7,455 nt of DNA from Gammaproteobacteria bacterium (GTDB lineage: Bacteria > Pseudomonadota > Gammaproteobacteria > Enterobacterales > Alteromonadaceae), in contig JAMCWV010000001.1 of NCBI GenBank assembly GCA_023481025.1, forward strand, positions 1-7,455. The letters are read 5' to 3'. The stretch's first letter is position 1. Each line of letters starts with the position of its first letter. Positions 1 through 5,941 of this stretch are shown piece by piece. Below the pieces are notes generated by a model that saw only the letters and a list, made by a program, of their open reading frames with translations, did not search any database and was not told the DNA's origin. The translations under genes and the position numbers were made by a program.

Positions 1-400
1 TGAAAACTAAGAACAGAGGAAGCCATTTCACTGGCAAACCGCGACTCACTTTTTTCAATACGGCCGCAAATAAGCCGGAATGCTCAGCAATACCAACACC
101 GAGCATAACGATAAGAATGACACCGAGCACACCGCCACCAAAACCGAGCCAGTTCGCGAGCAATGCATTGTCAAACAACCACACCACGTTTTCACTGGCC
201 AGCATGTTGCGAATTTCATGCACGACCGGTTCGCCACCAGCGCCAAAGGTTTCAAAAGTCAAACCGCCAATGAGTGCAGTCAGGAGTAACGCACCAATGA
301 GGAAGTAAATGAAAATAATGACGGGATCAGGAATGCGTTTTCCAACGCGCTCAACAAAGGCAATAAAGCCCTTTTGGCTTTCGGTGTTTGGACTGCTCAC
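1..400 (-). CDS. abgT: AbgT-family transporter, N-terminal 133 residues (cut by window edge)
   Basis: This is the start of an integral inner-membrane transporter of the AbgT family, whose studied members are p-aminobenzoyl-glutamate importers (E. coli AbgT) or sulfonamide exporters (MtrF, YdaH). The visible part resembles the AbgT N-terminus: VERVGKRIPDPVIIFIY at about residues 16-32 leads into the first membrane helix (about 26-46). A second hydrophobic segment at about 87-105 ends in GVGIAEHSGLFAA, and the basic KKVSRGLPVKW precedes a third helix. About a quarter of a usual ~500-residue protein is present; the rest lies beyond position 1. The start is GTG at 400-398, preceded by AAGGAA with an 8-base gap; no better in-frame start fits. 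It follows the DUF3667 gene in the same direction after 135 bases, so it may be transcribed separately. Substrate and transport direction cannot be told from this fragment, and the symbol is family-level only. Confidence 0.87.
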   Translation of the reverse strand, partial: MSSPNTESQKGFIAFVERVGKRIPDPVIIFIYFLIGALLLTALIGGLTFETFGAGGEPVVHEIRNMLASENVVWLFDNALLANWLGFGGGVLGVILIVMLGVGIAEHSGLFAAVLKKVSRGLPVKWLPLFLVF

Positions 401-535
401 AACGGGGGTTCCTTCGGTTCGCTGGCGATTATTTTATGATAACCGCTGAGCCTATAAGAATTAGCCCCTTGCCTCAAGCTCTACGACGGCCTAAACGCCA
501 TTAAGCGCCGCTCACCTGCGGCAAGTTGCAGCGAG
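401..535 (-). other. Intergenic gap upstream of the AbgT-family gene
   Basis: This stretch holds no gene. Reading the minus strand, a possible -10 (TAAAAT) lies about 40 bases before the GTG start, but I see no convincing -35 at the right distance. An alternative, TTGAGG with a 17-base spacer and TAGGCT, is equally weak. The Shine-Dalgarno AAGGAA of the transporter is at its downstream end. A short hairpin sits just after the DUF3667 stop and is listed separately. Whether the transporter has its own promoter here is unresolved. Confidence 0.35.
507..522 (-). other. Small GC-rich hairpin after the DUF3667 gene
   Basis: On the minus strand, GCCGC-AGGTGA-GCGGC forms a perfect 5-bp stem with a 6-base loop, 13 bases past the DUF3667 stop codon. 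No run of T follows it, so it does not meet the rule for an intrinsic terminator. It could be a weak transcript-end or RNA-stabilising structure, or chance. Confidence 0.2.
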
Positions 536-1729
536 TTATGCGCGCCAAACGCTCCAAATCAAACCAAAGACGATGGTTGACGCCACAATCAGGGAATAAA
601 AGAAACCGATAAACAAGAATTTTAGTACGGTAGGGAGCCAAGACTGACGATAAAATCTTTTTTGCGTGAGGAGCAGATAAATCGGCATCCACCAAAACAT
701 CACAGTGATCATCCAACCCAAACCACCCGCCGCCAAACCTAAATGGGCGAACACAGCTTTCAACGCGCTCACCCCGATAATCAGCGATGTCATTAACAGT
801 AGAAAGGCATGTGTATGCAACGCCACAACGACATGTTCAATGTAGTAGCGCCCTGAAAAGGCGTAGAACAGCTTCAATACCACGGCAAATATTGGCAGCA
901 TAATCAGCATCATTTGCGGCGCGATTGACAAGAAGCGATCAACCAATAATTTTGGCCGTTGTGCTAAGAAACGTACCTTTTCGGTTAGCTCTGCATTTTG
1001 CTCGTCAGAGAGAAAACCGATGGAAAACGCCTCTTCTCCGCGGGCTAAACGATCGAGATCATTGCCGCTATTCGTTGGCGGTGAAGGTGGTGTCATTCGC
1101 GGACGACTTTCTCCTGCCTGAGCCGTTTCGGGCAAATCATCTTCCGCAGGTGTTGCACTTAACTCCGGTTCAGCAAGTAGTTCTGGATTGATAATATCGC
1201 GACCAAATTGCTCACGAAAACGTTGGTTGGTCGCGCGTAAATCTTCACGATCAGCCGCACTTAATTCCACCGCTTCACCACTGCTCAAGGAGGAACCCGC
1301 CGGGGAACCCTGCAGAAAATTTAAATTGCCAGACGCTTGGGAAAAGACGATAAAAGCAAAAATCGAAATAAACAGATACATGCGGAGCGGCGGCACATAC
1401 GGTACACGCTTGCCACGCACATATTCCAAACTTAAAAACGCGGGCTTGGTCAGCAAGGGCCAAATTGTGCGCCAGAAACGCCCATCCCAATTACCCATTT
1501 CACCGAAAAACTCGTGAATCAGGCTGAGCATATTACGAATAGGATTGGTGTTTTCTTGGCCACAAGCGTGGCAAAAACCACCTTGTAACGGGGTGCTGCA
1601 GTTTGCGCACAACTCAGGCCCAATCGGCCCAGTCTCTTGCGTGGTATTTTGCGCAGCAACTAGCTGACTGTCTGCCTCTGTCGCTGCGGGTTGTTGCCCT
1701 GCTTTGTTCGCAGTTCCTTCCGTGCTCAT
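536..1729 (-). CDS. DUF3667 family zinc-ribbon membrane protein, 397 aa
   Basis: The biochemical function is unknown. The architecture matches DUF3667: a low-complexity N-terminus (1-38), a CxxC...CxxC zinc ribbon with C41, C44, C53 and C56, then the family's conserved stretch with WRTIWPLLTKPAFLSLEYV and GKRVPYVPPLRMYLF (about 86-120). This leads into the first membrane segment (about 115-130). A long hydrophilic, acidic and Pro/Ser-rich region (about 131-262) follows, and then four more likely membrane segments (about 268-290, 300-322, 335-354 and 368-392). The start is the ATG at 1729; only a weak GAGAA lies about 6 bases upstream. The zinc ribbon is expected in the cytoplasm. It stands 134 bases after the acyl-CoA synthetase, with hairpins between, and is probably not part of that operon. 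Family assignment is fairly firm; no role can be stated. Confidence 0.9.
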   Translation of the reverse strand: MSTEGTANKAGQQPAATEADSQLVAAQNTTQETGPIGPELCANCSTPLQGGFCHACGQENTNPIRNMLSLIHEFFGEMGNWDGRFWRTIWPLLTKPAFLSLEYVRGKRVPYVPPLRMYLFISIFAFIVFSQASGNLNFLQGSPAGSSLSSGEAVELSAADREDLRATNQRFREQFGRDIINPELLAEPELSATPAEDDLPETAQAGESRPRMTPPSPPTNSGNDLDRLARGEEAFSIGFLSDEQNAELTEKVRFLAQRPKLLVDRFLSIAPQMMLIMLPIFAVVLKLFYAFSGRYYIEHVVVALHTHAFLLLMTSLIIGVSALKAVFAHLGLAAGGLGWMITVMFWWMPIYLLLTQKRFYRQSWLPTVLKFLFIGFFYSLIVASTIVFGLIWSVWRA

Positions 1730-1771
1730 TGTGGTTCTCGCTGGGTGATTATTCTTCTATTCAGCTGAAAT

Positions 1772-1812
1772 TTTCACTGCTGCGCCGCGCATTGTCAGCG
1801 CAATCAGTGAAA
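1772..1812. repeat. Inverted repeat / two-part stem-loop between operon and DUF3667 gene
   Basis: The outer arms TTTCACTG (1772-1779) and CAGTGAAA (1805-1812) pair perfectly over 8 bp. The inner arms TGCGC (1781-1785) and GCGCA (1798-1802) add 5 bp, separated from the outer arms by a 1- and 2-base bulge. The loop is 12 bases. On the minus strand the structure is followed by AATTTC rather than a proper T tract, so a rho-independent terminator is possible but atypical. It may end the tetR-aidB-synthetase transcript or sit in the DUF3667 leader. Confidence 0.45.
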
Positions 1813-1827
1813 CTATTAACCACAATC

Positions 1828-1851
1828 GCAAAAATTGCTATTCATTTTTGC
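1828..1851. repeat. AT-rich inverted repeat downstream of the synthetase stop
   Basis: GCAAAAAT (1828-1835) and ATTTTTGC (1844-1851) form a perfect 8-bp inverted repeat with an 8-base loop. It begins 12 bases after the stop codon of the acyl-CoA synthetase. The T run is inside the right-hand arm, as in some short bidirectional terminators, but the stem is weak (only two GC pairs). It may be a terminator for the operon or a protein-binding site. Confidence 0.35.
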
Positions 1852-1863
1852 TAGAACAACAAC

Positions 1864-3372
1864 TTATTGGCTTTGTTGCTTACGCAATACATGTTTTAGC
1901 ACTTTGCCATTGGCGTTATGCGGCAATTCCGCCATGACTTCGATGTAACGTGGAATCTTGTAGTCTGCTAGCAGCGGCCGCAAATGCGCTTTTAGCTCGT
2001 CCTCGGCTGCGGCAAGTTCAGTTTTTAGCACCACACAGGCTTTCACTGACTCGCCCCACTCTGGGTGTGGAATACCGATCACGGCAGCTTCCATAACAGC
2101 TGGATGAGTCGCCAAAGCGTCTTCAACTTCTCGCGGATAAACATTGACGCCACCGGAAATAATCAGATCTTTCATTCGATCTTTGATCCAGTAGAAGCCG
2201 TCTTCGTCACGTACTGCAATGTCACCTGTACGGATCCAGCCGTCTTCAGTAAACAATTCAGCGGTTGCCTCCGGATTCTGCCAATACGCCATCATTAAGC
2301 CTTCACCGGTAATTTGCATTTCACCCGGCTCGTTGTCGCCAACGGGATTGTTAAAGTCATCGACCAAGCGTACTTCGGTAAATACTGCTGCACGTTTCCC
2401 GCAAGCACCGGCTTTATCAGCATGCTCATCAGGCAAAAGCAGCGTTCCCGTTGGACCGGCTTCAGTTAACCCATACACACAATAGAACTGGTCGCTAGCA
2501 AAGGCTGCTTGAGCAAGCTTAGCGTGTTCAGGGGCCATCGGGCCACCGCCATAAATCCAATGTGTCGTGCTGCTTAAGTCCCGACTTTGAATACTCGGGT
2601 GTTGAGCGGTGAGCAAGTATGCCACTGGTGCACCGAAGAAATGCGTGGTGCGTTCTTTCTCGGTCAAATCAAGCAGTAAGTCTGGTGTAAACGTGGGTGC
2701 AATCACATGGGTGCAGCCGATAATCGTACCACCAATCAATTCAAGGTTTAGCGGTGCCGAATGGGTGAAAGGCATGAGACTCAAGAGTCGACTCTCTGGC
2801 TGATATTGCATCTCCACCGCGAACATCATACCCACGTGCAAGAGCGCTTGGTGATTAAACAGCACACCTTTTGGCTTACCCGTTGTGCCCGAGGTATACA
2901 GTAGAGTACAGGGTTCTTCTGCGTCACAGTCACAAAGCATTTCTTGTGCCGGCAAACCATCGAGCATGGCGTTAACATCGTCTAACCACAATGCTTGCAC
3001 ACCGTCCGCTTGCAATGGCTTAACCGCTGCATCGGTCATTTTGCAGGTGACCACTAAGCGTGCCCCACTATCTTCCAGAATATACGCCAACTCTGGTGTG
3101 GCTAGGCGCACATTAATCGGCACAACAATCGCGCCGAGACGTTGGATGGCAAAATGCGCCACAACGAACGCGTAGGTATTCGGCAAAAATAATGCCACAC
3201 GGTCACCATCTTCAATGCCATGTTCGGTTTGCAAGTAGCGCGCAAACTGATTGACATGAATGTTCAATTCGCCCCACGAATGGCGACTGGCACCGCTTGG
3301 CTCATAAGCCACCACTGCCTCATGGCGGGTATACTTGCGGGCATTACGCGCCACATAATTTGGAATATTCAT
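1864..3372 (-). CDS. Class I acyl-CoA synthetase (AMP-forming fatty/carboxylic acid-CoA ligase), 502 aa
   Basis: This cytoplasmic ligase should activate a carboxylic acid with ATP to an acyl-adenylate and then to acyl-CoA. All hallmark motifs of the adenylate-forming superfamily are present in order: the P-loop YTSGTTGKPKGV (159-170), YGLTE (300-304), GWIRTGD with D384, the hinge region DRMKDLIISGG (398-408), and the C-terminal NANGK with the probable catalytic lysine K490. The length suits FadD-like and medium-chain ligases. Chain length or branching of the substrate cannot be read from the sequence. The ATG at 3372 has GGAGGA four to five bases upstream, a strong ribosome binding site. It lies 25 bases after the AidB-type dehydrogenase gene, so the two are very likely co-transcribed under the TetR regulator. 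That context points to acid catabolism: the ligase product would be the dehydrogenase substrate. CoA ligase is preferred over other superfamily activities because no carrier-protein domain is attached. Confidence 0.93.
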   Translation of the reverse strand: MNIPNYVARNARKYTRHEAVVAYEPSGASRHSWGELNIHVNQFARYLQTEHGIEDGDRVALFLPNTYAFVVAHFAIQRLGAIVVPINVRLATPELAYILEDSGARLVVTCKMTDAAVKPLQADGVQALWLDDVNAMLDGLPAQEMLCDCDAEEPCTLLYTSGTTGKPKGVLFNHQALLHVGMMFAVEMQYQPESRLLSLMPFTHSAPLNLELIGGTIIGCTHVIAPTFTPDLLLDLTEKERTTHFFGAPVAYLLTAQHPSIQSRDLSSTTHWIYGGGPMAPEHAKLAQAAFASDQFYCVYGLTEAGPTGTLLLPDEHADKAGACGKRAAVFTEVRLVDDFNNPVGDNEPGEMQITGEGLMMAYWQNPEATAELFTEDGWIRTGDIAVRDEDGFYWIKDRMKDLIISGGVNVYPREVEDALATHPAVMEAAVIGIPHPEWGESVKACVVLKTELAAAEDELKAHLRPLLADYKIPRYIEVMAELPHNANGKVLKHVLRKQQSQ

Positions 3373-3397
3373 CCTTCCTCCGAGTCTTGTTGTTGTC

Positions 3398-5062
3398 TTA
3401 TGCTGTTGGCGCTGCGCGCTCTATTATTGCTTTTGTGTCGACACTGCGCGGCAGGGTGCCGTAATTTAGTCCTTCTTGGCCGCCGAGTCGGCCCAAACAA
3501 AATGCGTCAGCAACAGCGTGTGGCGCGTGCTGAACCAGCAATGCACCTTGCAGCGTCAGCGCCATTTGGTCCGCCATACTGCGAGCCCGATACTGCATAG
3601 TCTCACCATCACCACCTGCTGCGAATTGCTTTTTCAGTTCATCAATACTGGCATCGAGTCGTCTGTCAGCACCGCGCGCGCGTTCAACTTCGTCGAAATA
3701 AGCCGCTAAAACCTCAGGCTCCTTCTGTAACGCCCGTAAAATATCTAAACATTGGACATTACCGCTACCTTCCCAAATCGCATTGATCGGTGACTCGCGA
3801 AACAGCCGCGCAGTGATATGGGTGTCCATGGTGCCGGTGCCGCCAATCACTTCCATCGCTTCATAGGCATGGTTCGGAGTCCGCTTACAAATCCAGTATT
3901 TACCGACTGGCGTTGCAATTCGAGACAATAGACGCTCATGCTCATTATCTTGCTGATCCATTGCCCGTGCGACACGCATGGTTAAGGTCATTGCCGCTTC
4001 GTTTTCAAGCGCCAAGTCGGCAAGCACATTCTGCATCAGTGGTTGCTCTGACAAACGGGCACCAAACGCATTGCGATTCTGTGCATGATGAATCGCTTGT
4101 ACGGTGGCTTGGCGCATGCCCGACGACGAACCTATCATGCAGTCATAACGAGTCATTGCCACCATTTCAATAATGGTGCGCACACCACGCCCTTCTTCGC
4201 CAACTAACCAAGCTAACGCCCCACGCAACTCGGTTTCACTGGATGCATTGGCAACGTTGCCCATTTTTTGCTTCAGCTGTTGAATGTGCAGCTCATTTTT
4301 CGAGCCGTCGGGCCGCCAGCGTGGCAAAAAGAAGCAGGACAAGCCGCCTTCGGTTTGCGCCAACACCAAAAAAGCATCACACATCGGTGCAGACACGAAC
4401 CATTTATGCCCGACTAATTCGTAAGCCTGCCCCGATCCGCGCTGACCCACAGGGTAAGCCCGAGTGGTGTTACTACGGACATCGGAGCCCCCTTGCTTTT
4501 CAGTCATCGCCATGCCAATCGTTAAGCCTTGCTTCTCACCATCAGGCACATTGCGCGGGTCGTACGTGGTCGCCATAATCTTCCCACCAAACCGCTCGAG
4601 CAGATCCGGTTGGTGCTGCAGTGCAGGGATAGCGGCAAAGGTCATGGTAATTGGACAGCCGTGCGCAGCCTCAACTTGTGTATGCAAATAATACTTTGCC
4701 GCGCGGACAACGTGTGCACCGGCCTGAGGACGTTGCCAAGGACTCGAATGCAAACCATGCTCGATAGCCATCTTCATTAACGCGTGATAAGCCGGGTGAA
4801 AATTAATCTGATCGATGCGATGACCATAGCGATCGTGGGTACGCAGTTCTGGTTTATAGTGATTGGCGTCAAAACCTAATGCAATCGTTTCTGATAGACC
4901 CGCCAAACGACCAAAATCGTGCAATTCTTGCGCTGCCCACTGCGCACCTTCGCGTCGCACAGCATCTTGGAGGGCGCGATCTGCTGCAAATAAATTATAG
5001 TTTTCTAGCGCGGCGGGTTGATTATCCACGCTGTGGGTATTGCCGAAGAAATTACTGGTCAT
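3398..5062 (-). CDS. aidB: AidB-type acyl-CoA dehydrogenase, 554 aa
   Basis: This is an FAD-dependent acyl-CoA dehydrogenase of the AidB branch. E. coli AidB (about 541 aa) has isovaleryl-CoA dehydrogenase activity, binds DNA and is induced by alkylation. Shared features include NQPAALENYNLF near the start, CPITMTFAA (136-144), the flavin-contacting stretch MTEKQGGSDVRSNTTRA (186-202), GHKWF (218-222), LSCFF (241-245), EAMEVIGGTG (401-410) and AIWEGSGN (428-435) with the expected catalytic glutamate E431. I chose the ATG at 5062: TGAGG lies 9 bases before it and the N-terminus then lines up with E. coli AidB. The ATG at 5077 would add five residues (MRFVT) and has no ribosome binding site. 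With 5062 the gene overlaps the end of tetR by 11 bases, implying translational coupling. The neighbours suggest a catabolic role on a short or branched acyl-CoA; a DNA-repair role is not excluded. Confidence 0.93.
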   Translation of the reverse strand: MTSNFFGNTHSVDNQPAALENYNLFAADRALQDAVRREGAQWAAQELHDFGRLAGLSETIALGFDANHYKPELRTHDRYGHRIDQINFHPAYHALMKMAIEHGLHSSPWQRPQAGAHVVRAAKYYLHTQVEAAHGCPITMTFAAIPALQHQPDLLERFGGKIMATTYDPRNVPDGEKQGLTIGMAMTEKQGGSDVRSNTTRAYPVGQRGSGQAYELVGHKWFVSAPMCDAFLVLAQTEGGLSCFFLPRWRPDGSKNELHIQQLKQKMGNVANASSETELRGALAWLVGEEGRGVRTIIEMVAMTRYDCMIGSSSGMRQATVQAIHHAQNRNAFGARLSEQPLMQNVLADLALENEAAMTLTMRVARAMDQQDNEHERLLSRIATPVGKYWICKRTPNHAYEAMEVIGGTGTMDTHITARLFRESPINAIWEGSGNVQCLDILRALQKEPEVLAAYFDEVERARGADRRLDASIDELKKQFAAGGDGETMQYRARSMADQMALTLQGALLVQHAPHAVADAFCLGRLGGQEGLNYGTLPRSVDTKAIIERAAPTA

Positions 5063-5702
5063 GGTCACGAACCTCATACGGACTAGCGGTCAGTCCTTGT
5101 AAACAAAAGCGCAGAATGGGGGCGATAATTTGAGCAGAATTTAACGCGTTGGTGTCGTCACCTTGGCGAGCGGGAGCCAAAGGGCCGACTAAACTTTCGG
5201 CGATACAACCGACTAAAGCCGTGCTGGCGAACTGCGCATTCTGCTCCGGTAACGATCCGTCACGAATCCCATCATGAATCGCCAATTCAAATAATCGGGC
5301 ATAGCGCTGACGATAATCCAGACGTGCTTGATCAACTAACGGATCGACCGGCTCGGCGATGAGTGCCCAAGCCATGGTGGGTGCTCGTAGCGCCCGCTCA
5401 GCAAAAACCGTCAGTGCCGCGGCGATACGCTCGGCTCCATGGCCTGCGGTTTGTTCTAACGCATGTTGCACTTTACTGACTTCAACCTCGGTTGCACGCT
5501 GAAATACTTCGGTGCATAAGGCTTCTTTCGAGGGGAAATAACGATAAAGCGTACCCGTCGCAACGCCTGCGCGCTTTGCAAGCTCGGCCATCTGCACAGC
5601 GCTGAACCCGTGTTCAGCGACCATGTACAATGCCGTTACTAGAATACTATCGAAGGTCTTCGCCTTGCGGCTGCGAACTTTTTCGGTTTCGCGGTAGGCC
5701 AT
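5052..5702 (-). CDS. TetR/AcrR family transcriptional regulator, 216 aa
   Basis: This is a one-component ligand-responsive repressor. The N-terminal DNA-binding domain (about 10-62) contains the typical TetR helix-turn-helix: MAELAKRAGVATGTLYRYF (38-56) followed by PSKEAL. The remaining ~150 residues are helical, variable and form the expected ligand-binding and dimer domain, with VALID-type sequence such as AWALIAEPVDPL around 111-122. GTG at 5705 and ATG at 5702 are adjacent; I chose ATG because AAGGAG then sits at an ideal 6-base distance (only 3 from GTG). It is the first gene of the operon with aidB and the acyl-CoA synthetase, overlapping aidB at its 3' end. The perfect inverted repeat just upstream is a likely operator, so autoregulation and control of the two enzymes are inferred. 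The effector is unknown; an acyl-CoA or free acid linked to the two enzymes is the natural guess. Confidence 0.93.
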   Translation of the reverse strand: MAYRETEKVRSRKAKTFDSILVTALYMVAEHGFSAVQMAELAKRAGVATGTLYRYFPSKEALCTEVFQRATEVEVSKVQHALEQTAGHGAERIAAALTVFAERALRAPTMAWALIAEPVDPLVDQARLDYRQRYARLFELAIHDGIRDGSLPEQNAQFASTALVGCIAESLVGPLAPARQGDDTNALNSAQIIAPILRFCLQGLTASPYEVRDHDQ

Positions 5703-5707
5703 CACCG

Positions 5708-5738
5708 ACTCCTTGCATGAAATGCTTATGCAAGGAGT
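5708..5738. promoter_or_regulatory. Perfect 11-bp inverted repeat, candidate TetR operator
   Basis: ACTCCTTGCAT (5708-5718) and ATGCAAGGAGT (5728-5738) are exact reverse complements separated by 9 bases. The repeat covers the predicted -10 end, the transcription start and the tetR ribosome binding site, the usual place for TetR-family autorepression. The core ATGC/GCAT tetramer occurs three times (5715, 5722, 5728), so more than one dimer could bind. As RNA, the same repeat would hide the Shine-Dalgarno AAGGAG, but only if transcription starts upstream of the whole repeat. A DNA operator is the simpler reading. Confidence 0.6.
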
Positions 5739-5764
5739 GAATCATGGTTCATATTATGTGTCAA
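5736..5764 (-). promoter_or_regulatory. Predicted sigma-70 promoter for the tetR-aidB-synthetase operon
   Basis: On the minus strand a perfect -35 TTGACA (5764-5759) is followed by a 17-base spacer and TTCACT (5741-5736), a poor -10 matching three of six consensus bases. The expected start is near 5729, about 27 bases before the tetR ATG. The -35 starts just after the stop codon of the small membrane protein gene. The perfect -35 and the spacing favour it; the weak -10 lowers confidence. Confidence 0.45.
5738..5751. promoter_or_regulatory. Near-palindrome TGAATCATGGTTCA in the promoter spacer
   Basis: This 14-base sequence equals its reverse complement at 12 of 14 positions. It abuts the larger inverted repeat and lies mostly in the spacer between the predicted -35 and -10 of the tetR promoter. 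It could be a second or the true repressor half-site pair; a palindrome this short could also be chance. Confidence 0.3.
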
Positions 5765-5770
5765 GCAGAC

Positions 5771-5905
5771 TTACTTTTGCGAGTTTTTATGTTGCTGTGT
5801 TCGTTTTTCTTCTTCTTTACGGAAAAAATAGATGAGGTAGCCAGCAATCAAAGCGATCACAGCGACAGGAATAAACACCAACATTAACACCGGGCCCATG
5901 GCCAT
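5771..5905 (-). CDS. Small single-pass membrane protein, 44 aa
   Basis: I do not recognise the family. The reading frame encodes a short N-terminus (MAMGP), one strong hydrophobic helix (about 6-28, ending GYLIYFF) and a very polar, charged tail beginning RKEEEKR and ending in TAA. The positive charge after the helix suggests the tail is cytoplasmic. The ATG at 5905 has GAGGA with a 6-base gap, a good ribosome binding site, which together with the clean membrane topology supports a real gene despite the short length. It lies 36 bases after the GGDEF-EAL gene and 68 bases before tetR in the same direction, so it may be read with the GGDEF-EAL gene or from its own weak promoter (TATATT/TATAAC around 5923-5933). 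No function can be assigned; small proteins of this shape often bind larger membrane complexes. Confidence 0.7.
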   Translation of the reverse strand: MAMGPVLMLVFIPVAVIALIAGYLIYFFRKEEEKRTQQHKNSQK

Positions 5906-5941
5906 AGCACGTCCTCTAATTGTTATAATATACGCCCTAGC

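Larger units (their letters stand above)
1730..1863 (-). other. Intergenic gap between synthetase and DUF3667 genes, with possible promoter
   Basis: No gene is visible. The gap holds two inverted repeats, listed separately, and a possible promoter for the DUF3667 gene on the minus strand: GTGAAA, an 18-base spacer, then AATAAT, which ends about 25 bases before the ATG. The -10 matches the sigma-70 consensus at five of six positions and the -35 at four, with a slightly long spacer. The -35 would fall inside the arm of the larger hairpin. Promoter confidence is low. Confidence 0.3.

Noticed and set aside
80..308. Short frames on both strands over the AbgT-family gene
   Set aside because: The minus-strand GTG frame from 400 gives a convincing transporter N-terminus through the window edge, so the others are shadows.
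501..716. Minus-strand 71-codon frame inside the 3' end of the DUF3667 gene
   Set aside because: It lies wholly or mostly within the DUF3667 coding region in another frame, has no family resemblance, and has no ribosome binding site.
3220..3600. Plus-strand 126-codon frame crossing the synthetase-dehydrogenase junction
   Set aside because: It is antisense to two clearly recognised enzymes, its composition is that of a reverse-strand shadow, and no promoter or ribosome binding site precedes it.
4243..4578. Plus-strand 111-codon frame antisense to aidB
   Set aside because: It sits opposite highly conserved AidB motifs, whose conservation explains the open frame; the translation is Arg/Ser/His-rich without any domain.
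5042..5062. Possible frameshift or gene fusion between tetR and aidB
   Set aside because: The overlap is short, both proteins have complete expected ends, and overlapping genes in an operon explain it without any error.
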